Origin: Litoreibacter meonggei
Lineage (GTDB): Bacteria; Pseudomonadota; Alphaproteobacteria; Rhodobacterales; Rhodobacteraceae
Assembly (NCBI RefSeq): GCF_003663885.1
Contig: NZ_RCCE01000002.1
Coordinates: 372,001 to 436,000 of the forward strand
Length of the DNA: 64,000 nucleotides
Direction: 5' to 3'
Below the pieces are notes generated by a model. It had not been told where the DNA came from and did not search any database. It worked only from the letters and a program-made list of their open reading frames with translations. Positions 44,301-53,436 of this stretch are shown here, one piece after another. Numbering within the stretch: position 1 is the stretch's first letter; the number at the start of each line of letters is the position of its first letter. Made by a program: the position numbers and the translations under genes.

Positions 44301-45673
44301 TTGCCCTGCTGAACGGGTTGAAAACACTTTTGGAAGCCGTGACAGACAGTGTGACGGTGTTCAATACCGGCAAGGACGTTTTTGCCAAACTTGATGCCAT
44401 TGTCGGCGATCCCGCGGTCTTGGCTGAACTGTTCGAAAATCCGGGCGATTTTGGCCAGAAACTGACGGAACTGGAAGCCACAATCGGGCCCTTCCGCACC
44501 GCCATAGGTGACTTCGATTTGTTGCCCGACGGCGTGCGCGCGCCAATTGTATCCGCACTTGCGGACTTTGAGGACGTGCTGGATATCGCCGCAGATTTAG
44601 CAAAGCTGTTGGAAATGCTGACCGGTGACGAGCTGACGATCCGGTTCGATTGGAATCCGGATATCGCCAGCTGGCCCAGTTCTGACCCGTTATTCCGTGC
44701 GAATGACAAGAAGGGACTTGTTGTTGCAGTCGAAGGCAAGGTCAAGAAAAACGGATCATCCAGCCCGCAAATCTCGGTCACCTGTTCGCTGCGCTCGTTT
44801 GATCTGGTCCTGATTGCGCCTGCGTCATTTATCGAGCTGAATTTTGACAAGATCAGCTTTTCCATCGACAGCAAAGCCAAGATGGATGTTGATGTCATGC
44901 TCAATGACATCAAGTTCGTCGGCCCGCTTAGTTTCGTCGAATCCCTGCGCGATTTGATCCCGCTGGATGGGTTCTCGGATCCGCCATATCTCGACATCAC
45001 CACCGAAGGCATCCACGCCGGATTCGACGTGTCGTTGCCAACAATTGCAGTGGGTGTTCTGAACATTTCCAACCTCAGCCTTGGGGCCGGATTCACGGTG
45101 CCGTTCATTGGCCAGCCGCTATCGGTGTCGTTCAATTTCTGCACCCGTGAACAGCCGTTCTGCCTGACTGTCTACATGTTCGGTGGTGGCGGTTTCTTTG
45201 GCATCACCATTGACCCGCACGGCGTGCAAATACTCGAAGCAGCGCTGGAATTTGGCGCGTCACTGTCGGTTGATTTTGGCGTTGCGTCAGGCGGCGTGGA
45301 AGTCATGGCGGGAATTTATTTCCGCATGGAACAGGACGAGGCCAGCCTAACCGGATATTTCCGCTTGGGGGGGCACGTTTCGGTTCTGGGGCTGATCTCA
45401 GCGTCGATCGAATTGTATCTGGAGCTGGAATACGAGTTTTCTTCCGGCAAATGTACAGGCCGCGCATCGCTGACCATTGAAGTGTCGGTTCTGTTCTTCT
45501 CCGGTTCTGTGACCATCGAATGTGAAAAGAAATTCGCAGGATCGAATGGCGATCCAAGCTTGCGCCAGATGATGGGGCTGAATTCCGAAATACCACTTGA
45601 GGACGAGTTGGCTGCGATCAACAGCCCCGATGTGGATTACGCGTGGCGCGACTACGTCGAGGCCTTCGGCTAA
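41342..45673 (+). CDS. Giant protein 1 of a two-gene operon, function unknown
   Basis: About 1443 residues, with no signal peptide. Residues 1-840 are mixed alpha/beta with no motif I recognise. Residues about 845-1095 are predicted to be strongly helical with heptad-like spacing (VEDLVQQAGVVADTAQDLID, LNELKALVQSIKAKIEAA), like a stalk. Residues about 1100-1420 are nearly all alternating beta strands, with FGGGGFFGITI, EFGASLSVDFGVASGG and ASIELYLELEYEF. This part faintly recalls DUF6603-type proteins. A GTG at 41333 is an alternative start; neither start has a strong Shine-Dalgarno. It is followed 14 bases later by the second giant gene. Structural, surface or binding roles are possible; no enzyme motif is visible. 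Confidence 0.75.
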   Translation: MAIRPTFRSLSGLSIGSELPIRAVTSTGAIIAAAEANFGDLFKFPFKPDVIKNIFEPSRLGDSVLRVDDLLAIRIELRNCDINPGPPPVIRKNARGAGRLILHFPPQAITEETFFERPPPGISDPKEGDPDHPAHRGEDKPEPGSGDDNLREPPIRARIADESRLVFDVPADLDIEYSLKGVLTAVQDLKPVVAANAKANVKPGKFIKVKDLLNVAALNAMSIKSRAALSSHVASSVRLAAQGNRMSTIRMRQSTSNTKALNRITDRSILDAGISIRTGPKPRNPSQTQTAIEIPWRLILSPHTGARWRHATDPAHSTATNHTELWHTRMVTPHSDGTEVMPPYEDPNRTVRAIWAKSGSGLEQANPVMTSDMPGSSDDLPAPNTVPFRQPLDDFDRFQIAHLSSNFSVSNYKPEPIDTKTLMLSSLGGWLDSRGSWDPLGISVEEWVHRASMARDHYVKVVYRGFLAPFGHRVSLVKVSERKFHKDTDGKSPDLSQHAYIRQRFFIVIREHRRAFDDDAFQATSSVDGSVNYARQFPFAEVEILTDKTPDLDLPSDTEINGKGQLFFWPHVGDQPFMFQCAATDLDGRRVQFELPMIFMDNSMACPRTLSGDKLIPAWDLAQNNAADAATEYNANGAFNSVDFGFQKLSMATTSKPGDTAVDAKEVIFNVEAPERPSPGSDATNNPTLRSYSADLTRPLFVPKLFQVEAKLGPVAHLTGSAKTNKLQWNGQYLRVGFNTDMGAPENDRNIGEVFADIIQTGSTMGKMDFSSQGDKSGGFMQPNLRPLALSRMAGPVMSDVTEFAKGKLEEGAGFPTSPSDLPLPLLFGCIPLGDLIEAVSNIAGDGEKVPKFVSEAGTQVETFVSTLLRLFTLAIDLPKAPLSTAQGALEQVFATVEDLVQQAGVVADTAQDLIDRLNELKALVQSIKAKIEAAANVDVGSIDTSPDFAAALAEIPAIQTKITEVINVLNGPLGQQLPANIRQQVIALLNGLKTLLEAVTDSVTVFNTGKDVFAKLDAIVGDPAVLAELFENPGDFGQKLTELEATIGPFRTAIGDFDLLPDGVRAPIVSALADFEDVLDIAADLAKLLEMLTGDELTIRFDWNPDIASWPSSDPLFRANDKKGLVVAVEGKVKKNGSSSPQISVTCSLRSFDLVLIAPASFIELNFDKISFSIDSKAKMDVDVMLNDIKFVGPLSFVESLRDLIPLDGFSDPPYLDITTEGIHAGFDVSLPTIAVGVLNISNLSLGAGFTVPFIGQPLSVSFNFCTREQPFCLTVYMFGGGGFFGITIDPHGVQILEAALEFGASLSVDFGVASGGVEVMAGIYFRMEQDEASLTGYFRLGGHVSVLGLISASIELYLELEYEFSSGKCTGRASLTIEVSVLFFSGSVTIECEKKFAGSNGDPSLRQMMGLNSEIPLEDELAAINSPDVDYAWRDYVEAFG

Positions 45674-45687
45674 CGAAAGGACGGACA

Positions 45688-48600
45688 ATGACAAAACAAC
45701 TTCTGGTCTGGACCGTCCTACCTTACGGACGTGTGACCGAGGGCGATCATCGCGGCAAATGGCGCGTGTCGATTGTGGTTTCACCACGACTGACACCGGA
45801 AGCGGCGGACGAACAACAGCTGGGTGCATTTGGCGAATGGCTGTCGTGGCCAGACACGTTGACACAAGCAAGTTTCGGGTTGCGCGTCGGAGCGCGGACA
45901 GGCGCGCTAACGGTAATTTCCAAGCCTGATCCAAATATCTGGTCACGCTTTTTCACGGATCAAACGCCAGTCGCGGGTTTCGTCTACAAGGACATGAGCA
46001 AGGTTAATCTGCATTCCTATGCGGTCCGTAACGTGCTTGCCTTCGCGCGGACGAACTATGCCAATCTGGCGGTGCAGTCCGGCGATGAACATCCCAAACT
46101 GTTGCCGTGGAAAGAGGCCGATACCGGCCTGCGCGGAATGCTGAGCGATATTGGCACCGCAACAGACAAATTTACAGTGAGCGACCGCGAAATCGAAGTC
46201 ATGCGCCCGGGCTTTTCACGGTTTCACGATGACGAGCGCAGGCTCAGTATCGAACGCAGCGTCTTTGGTGATAAATCGGTCTATGAAATGGATGTGGTGG
46301 CCCCCGGGGTCGAACGCGACGGGGTAGCGCCTAGCACCGTCGCGCGCGCGCCGCTGCGGGCGATGCCGCCGGATTGGAACGATCCGGCAGGTGGCGGTCC
46401 AGATGCTGCGTTGATGGGCCAGTTCAACTCCGAAGACGAGTATACCTTTTATCAGGCGGACCGGTTTTACCGGCGCAAACAGGCCAGCAAGGCCGAAAAG
46501 AAAAAGCTGCGCCCTGATTTCAAAGACATCCGACCATCACCTAAAGCACCGGACTATGATTTCCACCGCATTGTTGCGTCCTTGGGCGACTATGGCGCGT
46601 TGATGCGGCAACTGGGATTGGTGATCGATTGCGTGATCGAAGACGACGCCCTGATCGAGGATATGATTGCCCCGGGCAGTGGCAATGGTGTTGGTCAGAT
46701 GCAATTGCAAATCAAGTGGCGTGGCGCCGCCCCTGGGGATGACGCGACCCCGCGCACGGCTTGGTACGCAGAGCAAGATCGCTTCGTTCCGCAGCCGCGC
46801 ACAATGGAGCATGCCGCAGGCATGTTGCGGCTGGAAGAAAGCGATGATGGCTGGCATTTGGCCAAGCAAAAAGACGGCGGCGGGCTGTTTGATATGTATC
46901 AGGTGGACCCTGATGGCGCGGCACTTAAAACGGTGAATTACACGCTCACGGCGCAAAACCTTGTCGGAAAAAGCCTGTCGCTTATGCAAGAACATGGCGA
47001 GGTAACCTACACCACGCCCGACCGCCAACCTGTCGCGGCACTACGCAGCTGTGGCATAGGGGTCTCGCAACACGGGCGGGCGCAGGAACTTGCAAAGCTC
47101 GCGGCGGCCGCGGATCTAAAAAATACTGAAATCGTCAACGGAAATGCCGAAAATGTCGTGCTGTTTGCCGAAGATATTCATCGCGGCTATCGCGTCGATA
47201 TCGCGGATGTTCCGGACCAGATACAGCCCGGAAAATGGCAAACGCTTTGCGCGCGCGACGGGGATTACCGGCTGATTGAAACCGATGAAGCGCTCAAATT
47301 TGAAGCGGATGAAGGGTATGTTTCGGGGTCTTCACTGGCTGGCGATCCAGACGACGCCGATACGCACTACATGCATGAAAGCCTGTTTCGCTGGAACGGT
47401 TGGAGCCTTGTGGCCCCCCGCCCCGGCAAGACGATCAAGTCTGAAACCAACGAGGACAATAACCTTCAGGCAGAGGGTCCGGCAGATGTTACCGACACGG
47501 CAGAAAACGGCAACGGGCTGGCGGTTACATTTCGAGCCGTCAAAGGCTCCCTGCCACGGCTTCGCTTCGGACACTTTTTTCGCGTAAGGGCGCGGATTGT
47601 CGATCTGGCCGGGAACTCTCTGGCGCTGGATGATGCATCTATCGAGCCGCTTGAGCACGCCAGTGAGCCCGTCGGCTATTGGCGGTTTGAGCCGGTTGAC
47701 CCACCAGCCGTGTTGCAACGCGAACGCCTCAGCGAAGGCGAACAGCTGGAGCGCATGGTGATCCGCTCGAACTTCAAACTTAAATCTGCCGACTATCTGC
47801 AAACACCGGACTTTGTCGCGGCGTCAAACGAAGACGCATCTCAGGACTTTGCCTACACAGAGGTCAACGAGCGGCATTTCGTTCCCCCCAAATCGTCTCA
47901 GCAGCAATGTGAAACCCACGGTCTTTTTGACCCGTTCTTTGGCGGTGATTGGGCTGACGCCAAGAAAGCCTATGAAATTGCGGCGCGTGAGGCCGGATCT
48001 TTGTATGACCATGTTCCCGGATCACAGATCAAACTGATCACGCCGACAGCGGTCAAAGATGCCGCGACAACGAGCATAGTGCCACCAGAACTGCCAAGTG
48101 AGACCAACCCGGTCGGCGACCGAATGGTTGGCGGGCAATATATTATCCACGCCGAAGCACATGTCGCTACGCCCTACCTGCCCGACGGGGCGGCTGGTGG
48201 GGTCGCTATTCGCGCCGTTCGAGGACACAAATTGCCCGGTGCTTTGCCGGGGATGATTTTAGGCGATCACTGCCGCGTGGTTGAACTGGACGATGAGCTT
48301 GTTCTGATGGTGCGCCATGGCGATGAATGGCCGCACAGCAAGGGTTTCCGGCTGATTTTGGCTGAGCGCGATGAGACCAATATCGACCTGCCTTGCAATG
48401 TGTCCTTCGACGATGGTGGTGAACCGGAATGGGACGAAGGTCGCCGCGAATTGACGCTGTTCCTTCCAAAGGGCCAGATTTTGCACTTGCGCTATGCCAG
48501 TTTTGTGCACCCCGAATTTGCCCATCATTTCGGAATTCCGCGCTGGAGCAACTCGGCGATGGCGGCGGATGCGGTGATGAAGTCATCAACCGTCGGCGCC

Positions 48601-50385
48601 CATTGGATGATCACGCCTTACCGCGGATTGACACTAGTGCATGCGACCCAGCAACCGGTCTGTTTGCCGAACATGACCAAGATGACTCCGCAGCGGGGAA
48701 AAGGCGACCAGAACGTGCGGTTAAGTTGCCGAGAAGTCGAGTTGCATGGCCCTTCAACCGGCAAGTTCGAGGTCGAAGCCACTTGGCGCGAATGGGTCGA
48801 CGATATCAACAGTGACCGTCCAGAACGCGTCGAGTTCAAAGGGCAGCTTGGTGAGGTCCGGCTTGCCGATAACCACATCAACCGTTTCCCACTATCGACT
48901 GCGGTGGACGACCAATTGGCCGACCCCGAAGCCGTGCGTGGCGACATCCATGAACTGGGCGACACCCGGTTCCGGCTGATCGAATACCGTATCCGCGCAA
49001 CAACGCGGTTTCGCGAATATCTGCCACCGGCCATGTATGACAAAACCGAACTAATATCGAGATTGGGTCCGGTCGCCATAGGCGAAAAATTTGCGCTACC
49101 CGCCGAGGATGATCCGGGCGCGCCGGTGTTGCGTGACGCAAACGGCTCGCGAAAGCAGTCGCTGGTCAAATCATCCGCAGCCCCGCGTGAACCGCGACTG
49201 CTGTATGTCCTGCCGACATTCCGGTGGACCCGCAACAACACCAGCACCAAACATGATGCCACGCGGGTCGGAAACGGGCTGCGCATCTGGCTTGACCGAC
49301 CTTGGTTCTCGTCCGGTGACGGCGAGTTACTGGGAATTATACTCCATAAAGAAGGTGGCAATCTCGCCAATATCCCCGAAGACATGGAACAACTCGTGAC
49401 CCAGTGGGGCACCGACCCGTTATGGGAAACAGCCACGCCCAAAAAGTCCATTCGGGAAAGCGATTTCGGTGCGAGTGTCGTCTCGGAAGACGTCAAGTTG
49501 CAAGAAAAACCCGACGCCCCAAAAGTGCGGATTGTGGGGCATCGCGTCCATTGGGATGACGACCGAAAGCTCTGGTATTGCGATGTCGAGTTGAACCCCG
49601 GGGCTACTTATATGCCGTTCGTGCGGCTGGCACTTGTCCGCTATCAACCCAACTCCATCGGGGGAACCAAAATCTCCAAGGTCGTGCTGGCAGAATTCGC
49701 GCAAGTCCTACCACGCAGACGCATCGTCGCGACCCCCAAAAACGCTACGCTAAAAGTGGCGTTGCATGGCCCCAATCCGATACGCGGACCGATCGAATTT
49801 ACCCGAGACTCGTCGTTTCAGAACGTATCCTTCGTCAATGGCCCCTTCGAGACGGGGCGCAATCGGGTCGAGATCGTACTGCAACAGCGTGATGACGGGA
49901 TCGACAGTGATCTGGGGTGGAAGGACGTCAAAGTCCTGCACCAGCATGTGGTCGGTGAAGACCCTGACGATGATGATGGGCCAACGATCAGACCCGTCGC
50001 GCGCGACCCCGGGCGGGTTGTATTGCGTCGCAGCGGCGGGAGTATCCGTTTGCCCAACATGGTCAACCGCGGCAATACCCCGACATTGCGCACCACGTCC
50101 AACCTGACGCGCGCGGGAGCCGCAGCGGTAAACTCGCTGGTCAAACGCGGCACCGGACTGACGGTGGGGGATATCGGTGCGTTGGATCCGTTTGTTACCG
50201 ATCCATCTTTCTGGGACGCCGATGTCAAAATTCCATCAGGCAGCGGTGCACGACGCATCGTCGTGCGAGAGTTCGAGCGATACTATTCGGACAACACCGC
50301 ATCGGAACAGGTCGGGACCACGACCTTCCCACGCCGGATCATTGAGGAACGGCTGGTGTTTGCAGATACGGTAACGATTGACTGA
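45688..50385 (+). CDS. Giant protein 2 of a two-gene operon, function unknown
   Basis: About 1565 residues, with no signal peptide. AAGGA precedes the ATG at 45688, which I prefer over upstream frame extension into giant gene 1. Landmarks are YTFYQADRFYRRKQ near residue 252, HESLFRWNGWSLVAPRPGK near 562, a beta-sandwich-like FRVRARIVDLAGNSLA near 631, LERMVIRSNF near 689, FGIPRWSNSAMAADAVM near 948, and an ending with VVREFERYYSD and RIIEERLVFADT. The protein looks beta-rich and multi-domain, like a structural or adhesive assembly. I believe similar unnamed giants occur in other bacteria, but I cannot name a family. Its 3' end converges on the Gfo/Idh gene at 50420. Confidence 0.75.
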   Translation: MTKQLLVWTVLPYGRVTEGDHRGKWRVSIVVSPRLTPEAADEQQLGAFGEWLSWPDTLTQASFGLRVGARTGALTVISKPDPNIWSRFFTDQTPVAGFVYKDMSKVNLHSYAVRNVLAFARTNYANLAVQSGDEHPKLLPWKEADTGLRGMLSDIGTATDKFTVSDREIEVMRPGFSRFHDDERRLSIERSVFGDKSVYEMDVVAPGVERDGVAPSTVARAPLRAMPPDWNDPAGGGPDAALMGQFNSEDEYTFYQADRFYRRKQASKAEKKKLRPDFKDIRPSPKAPDYDFHRIVASLGDYGALMRQLGLVIDCVIEDDALIEDMIAPGSGNGVGQMQLQIKWRGAAPGDDATPRTAWYAEQDRFVPQPRTMEHAAGMLRLEESDDGWHLAKQKDGGGLFDMYQVDPDGAALKTVNYTLTAQNLVGKSLSLMQEHGEVTYTTPDRQPVAALRSCGIGVSQHGRAQELAKLAAAADLKNTEIVNGNAENVVLFAEDIHRGYRVDIADVPDQIQPGKWQTLCARDGDYRLIETDEALKFEADEGYVSGSSLAGDPDDADTHYMHESLFRWNGWSLVAPRPGKTIKSETNEDNNLQAEGPADVTDTAENGNGLAVTFRAVKGSLPRLRFGHFFRVRARIVDLAGNSLALDDASIEPLEHASEPVGYWRFEPVDPPAVLQRERLSEGEQLERMVIRSNFKLKSADYLQTPDFVAASNEDASQDFAYTEVNERHFVPPKSSQQQCETHGLFDPFFGGDWADAKKAYEIAAREAGSLYDHVPGSQIKLITPTAVKDAATTSIVPPELPSETNPVGDRMVGGQYIIHAEAHVATPYLPDGAAGGVAIRAVRGHKLPGALPGMILGDHCRVVELDDELVLMVRHGDEWPHSKGFRLILAERDETNIDLPCNVSFDDGGEPEWDEGRRELTLFLPKGQILHLRYASFVHPEFAHHFGIPRWSNSAMAADAVMKSSTVGAHWMITPYRGLTLVHATQQPVCLPNMTKMTPQRGKGDQNVRLSCREVELHGPSTGKFEVEATWREWVDDINSDRPERVEFKGQLGEVRLADNHINRFPLSTAVDDQLADPEAVRGDIHELGDTRFRLIEYRIRATTRFREYLPPAMYDKTELISRLGPVAIGEKFALPAEDDPGAPVLRDANGSRKQSLVKSSAAPREPRLLYVLPTFRWTRNNTSTKHDATRVGNGLRIWLDRPWFSSGDGELLGIILHKEGGNLANIPEDMEQLVTQWGTDPLWETATPKKSIRESDFGASVVSEDVKLQEKPDAPKVRIVGHRVHWDDDRKLWYCDVELNPGATYMPFVRLALVRYQPNSIGGTKISKVVLAEFAQVLPRRRIVATPKNATLKVALHGPNPIRGPIEFTRDSSFQNVSFVNGPFETGRNRVEIVLQQRDDGIDSDLGWKDVKVLHQHVVGEDPDDDDGPTIRPVARDPGRVVLRRSGGSIRLPNMVNRGNTPTLRTTSNLTRAGAAAVNSLVKRGTGLTVGDIGALDPFVTDPSFWDADVKIPSGSGARRIVVREFERYYSDNTASEQVGTTTFPRRIIEERLVFADTVTID

Positions 50386-50419
50386 GGTTGAAGATCTGCG
50401 CTGATATCATGCCAAGCGC

Positions 50420-51445
50420 TTACGGCTGCCAGCCTTCATACAGAGCGTGGGTGCGTAACAGCGGCAACTGCTCTGGCCTGCCGGTCCGTTCCGAAGCATA
50501 TAGGGCGGTTACAAGTTCCACCGACGCACGGCCCTGCGCGAGGGTGACTGCATCTTCCCCTGTGGCAATGGCTTGCAAAAATCCCTGAAATCCCATGCGT
50601 GGCGCGGTAACTTCAGCCAGCGCTGACGTAATCGCTTCCGCTGAACTTGCGCGCGGCGTGATCGTCCATTCTGAAGCGGCAGGTGCGTAGGGCGACAGCC
50701 CGCTTTCGGCAGTGAACCCCTCGAACATCAACCGGATGCGCGAAGTGTCATCCCCTGCCCCTAGCGTGGCCGACGACGTAACCAACGCGCCGCTTTGCAT
50801 TGTGAAGGTAATCGCCGCGCAATCTTCGGTTTCAATGTCGTTCACCCGCGTCGCTAGCTGCGCGCTGACCTGTGCCAAGGGACCAAGCAGCAGGCAGATC
50901 AGATCGTGAGCATGAATGGCATGACCAAGGATCACGCCGCCCTGCTCCCCTGCCCAAGTACCGCGCCACGGGGCCGCGTAGTAGTCTGCATCACGCCGCC
51001 AATGTGTCTCAACCGAAGCAGCGAAAGCCTCGCCTGCCAGACCGCTCCGGATCAAGTGCAGAACCTGCGCGACACCCACGCCAAAGCGGTATTGGAACAC
51101 AGGATATACCGCGCGACCCGTCTTGGCAGCCACCTTTTCCAGCTTGTCGACGTCTGCAAGCGAGGTGGCGACTGGCTTTTCGCAGATCACGTCCTTGCCC
51201 GCCTCCATTGCGGCGATGGCTGTGGAGACATGCAAATGCGGTGGCAAACAAACGTCAATGATATCCACGTTGGAAGACAGGACTTTGGCCAAATCGGTTT
51301 CAACTGGAATACCGCCCGCGATGTCTTCCGCCCGCACGCGGTCCAGATCACAGATAGCGGCGACTTCAAAATGTTCAGGCAAAGCGCGGTAAGCACTTAG
51401 ATGTTCGCGGCCAATGCCTGCGCCGATGATCGCGACTTTACGCAT
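50420..51445 (-). CDS. Gfo/Idh/MocA-family oxidoreductase
   Basis: A 341-residue NAD(P)-dependent dehydrogenase. The Rossmann opening VAIIGAGIGREHLSAY and the family EKP motif (VICEKPVATS) are present, and the C-terminal alpha/beta substrate domain has HAIHAHDLICLLLG with the active-site His pair. Family members oxidise sugars, inositols or related alcohols. It is last of three consecutive Gfo/Idh genes and overlaps the preceding one by eight bases. Confidence 0.9.
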   Translation of the reverse strand: MRKVAIIGAGIGREHLSAYRALPEHFEVAAICDLDRVRAEDIAGGIPVETDLAKVLSSNVDIIDVCLPPHLHVSTAIAAMEAGKDVICEKPVATSLADVDKLEKVAAKTGRAVYPVFQYRFGVGVAQVLHLIRSGLAGEAFAASVETHWRRDADYYAAPWRGTWAGEQGGVILGHAIHAHDLICLLLGPLAQVSAQLATRVNDIETEDCAAITFTMQSGALVTSSATLGAGDDTSRIRLMFEGFTAESGLSPYAPAASEWTITPRASSAEAITSALAEVTAPRMGFQGFLQAIATGEDAVTLAQGRASVELVTALYASERTGRPEQLPLLRTHALYEGWQP

Positions 51446-52427
51446 CCGCCATCTCTTGTGCGCGCAGCGCCAACTCCATCACCTTGAAAGCGTGCGATTG
51501 CGGCATCGCGGTTTCAGAACGGTCGCGAATGTCGACCACCAGCCGGGCGAAATAGGGTAACCCCGCGTCGCGCGCGTCTATCTTTTCGCAGCGCGTACCA
51601 GTGGTCAGAAGTAAGTGATCGGTGCCGTCCGCTCCGCCCACATCCACATATTTGCGCAACTCAATAGTGCCTTCAGTACCGAGGATGGTAAGCCGCCCGT
51701 CGCCCCAAGTTGGCAACGCATCAGGGGTGAACCAGTCAACACGAATATAGCCGTGACCTTCTGGCGCGCGCAGGGCGATCTCCCCGAAATCCTGAAAGTC
51801 ACCACCGATGGAGATCGCAGTGGCCAACGTCACCTCTGCGTCTGAGGCCCCTGTAAAATATAAAAACTGATCGATCTGATGCGATGCAATATCTGTCAGA
51901 ATTCCGCCATTACGGGCAGGATCGAAGAACCAGTCGGGGCGCGTGGGGCGATTTAAACGGTGAGGGCCGAGGCCCACGGTTTGCACCACACGACCAATCG
52001 CGCCCGCCTGCACCAATTCGGCGGCGCGGGTAACGCAGGGCACTTCGAACCGCTCGGAGAAGTCGACCGACCAGATACGACCGGTACGGGCAACACAGTC
52101 TTTGACTGCATCAAGTTGAGCCAGTGTCGTGCAGCCCGGTTTATCGCTCATCACGTCTATTCCTGCATCCATCGCGCGGATCGCCAACGCGGCCCGGTCG
52201 CAAGGAATGGCCGAGATAATCACCATGTCCGGCTTGGCCTCTAGCACCGCATCAACAGTAGGAAACCTTGGCACATCGGGAAAGCGTTTGACGAAGCCGT
52301 CCAGTGGCTCCGGCGTTCCCTCCGTCCACCAACCGACACACTCCGCGCCTTGATCCTGCATATTGCCAAGCATCCCGTAGGCATGGCGGTGGTCGATGCC
52401 AAGGACGGCAATTCTCAGGTTAGACAT
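51438..52427 (-). CDS. Gfo/Idh/MocA-family oxidoreductase
   Basis: A 329-residue member with Rossmann opening IAVLGIDHRHAYGMLGNMQ, atypical because GxGxxG is replaced by GIDHRH. The EKP position reads DKPG (VMSDKPGCTT), keeping the lysine-proline core. The substrate domain has IASHQIDQFLYFTG. The weak nucleotide motif suggests changed cofactor binding or a specialised role. Overlaps on both sides (eight bases each) show it is cotranscribed with its two paralogues. Confidence 0.85.
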   Translation of the reverse strand: MSNLRIAVLGIDHRHAYGMLGNMQDQGAECVGWWTEGTPEPLDGFVKRFPDVPRFPTVDAVLEAKPDMVIISAIPCDRAALAIRAMDAGIDVMSDKPGCTTLAQLDAVKDCVARTGRIWSVDFSERFEVPCVTRAAELVQAGAIGRVVQTVGLGPHRLNRPTRPDWFFDPARNGGILTDIASHQIDQFLYFTGASDAEVTLATAISIGGDFQDFGEIALRAPEGHGYIRVDWFTPDALPTWGDGRLTILGTEGTIELRKYVDVGGADGTDHLLLTTGTRCEKIDARDAGLPYFARLVVDIRDRSETAMPQSHAFKVMELALRAQEMADA

Positions 52428-53436
52428 TTGGGACTTTCATTCTTTTGCCCTCCAGGGATGATTCCATTAACGCTTCGATAAGTGCATGTGTCTTGAGCGC
52501 GGCACGGCCCGTGACGAGTGGGGGGCGCCCCGTCTCAATTGCTTGCACAAAATCATCCAGCACGCCTTGGTGCCACGCGTGAGTAAACGCCATAGGATCC
52601 GCACCACCGCCGGTTGCCGCGTTTGCGCCATGGGTCTCCGTGCGTCCATCTTGCCAGTGGATGTGCAGTTCCCCAGATTTCAACCGCGCGGAGGCGTTGG
52701 TGCAATGCAGGGTTATGCTTTCCGCCCCACCGGGGAAACTGGCGGTGGTGGCAGTCAGTGTACCGACCGCGCCATTCGCAAAATCAAGCCCAGCGGCAAC
52801 CGTATCCTCGGCCTCCATCCGGTGCAGCTTGGTGGTGCGCGCCATAGCCTGCACTTGTGTCACGGGGCCGGTTAGTGACAGGGCCAGATCAAGCGTGTGG
52901 ATCGCCTGCGTGATCAACACGCCACCGCCGTCTTGTGCAATCGTGCCGCGTCCAGGAGTGTCGTAATACCCTTGGTCGCGCCACCACGGGACATTGATTT
53001 CGGCAAGCGCCAACTGCCCCAAGGTACCGTCAGCAATAAACTCAGCCAGCTTTCGCGATGCCTCCCGCATGCGGTGCTGGAAGACGATGCCTAGCGGCAG
53101 GCTCGCCCCTTCACAGTGCTCCACGATGGCGGTGGCCGCGGCAAGGCTACGCTCTACAGGTTTTTCCATCAGGATCGGTTTACCCGCCTGCACCAAAGCG
53201 TTGATAATCTCGGTGCGAGCATTTGGCGGCGTGGCGACAATGGCGAAGTCCAGATCGGGATCGGCGCAAGCTTCGGCCAAACTGACCGCGCTTATGCCAT
53301 GCTCTTCGGCATAGGCGACGGCGCGCTCCGGCCTGCGCGCGCAAACGGCGGTCAAGCGCGCGTGCGAGGACGCCTCCAGCGCCAGACGATGTGTGTCCGA
53401 CACCATGCCCACCCCGAACAATACGGCGTTTTTCAT
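52420..53436 (-). CDS. Gfo/Idh/MocA-family oxidoreductase
   Basis: A 338-residue member with Rossmann region VLFGVGMVSDTHRLALEAS, the EKP motif (ILMEKPVERS) and substrate-domain segment QAIHTLDLALSLTG. I start at 53436 because GGGAGGA lies four bases upstream of this ATG. It leads the three-gene Gfo/Idh block; 338 bases separate it from the EamA gene, so the block may have its own promoter. Confidence 0.9.
   Translation of the reverse strand: MKNAVLFGVGMVSDTHRLALEASSHARLTAVCARRPERAVAYAEEHGISAVSLAEACADPDLDFAIVATPPNARTEIINALVQAGKPILMEKPVERSLAAATAIVEHCEGASLPLGIVFQHRMREASRKLAEFIADGTLGQLALAEINVPWWRDQGYYDTPGRGTIAQDGGGVLITQAIHTLDLALSLTGPVTQVQAMARTTKLHRMEAEDTVAAGLDFANGAVGTLTATTASFPGGAESITLHCTNASARLKSGELHIHWQDGRTETHGANAATGGGADPMAFTHAWHQGVLDDFVQAIETGRPPLVTGRAALKTHALIEALMESSLEGKRMKVPNV

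Noticed and set aside
41342-50385. Prophage or tailocin origin of the giant proteins
   Set aside because: No integrase, capsid, portal, sheath, lysis or tape-measure gene is nearby, and no attachment repeats were seen.
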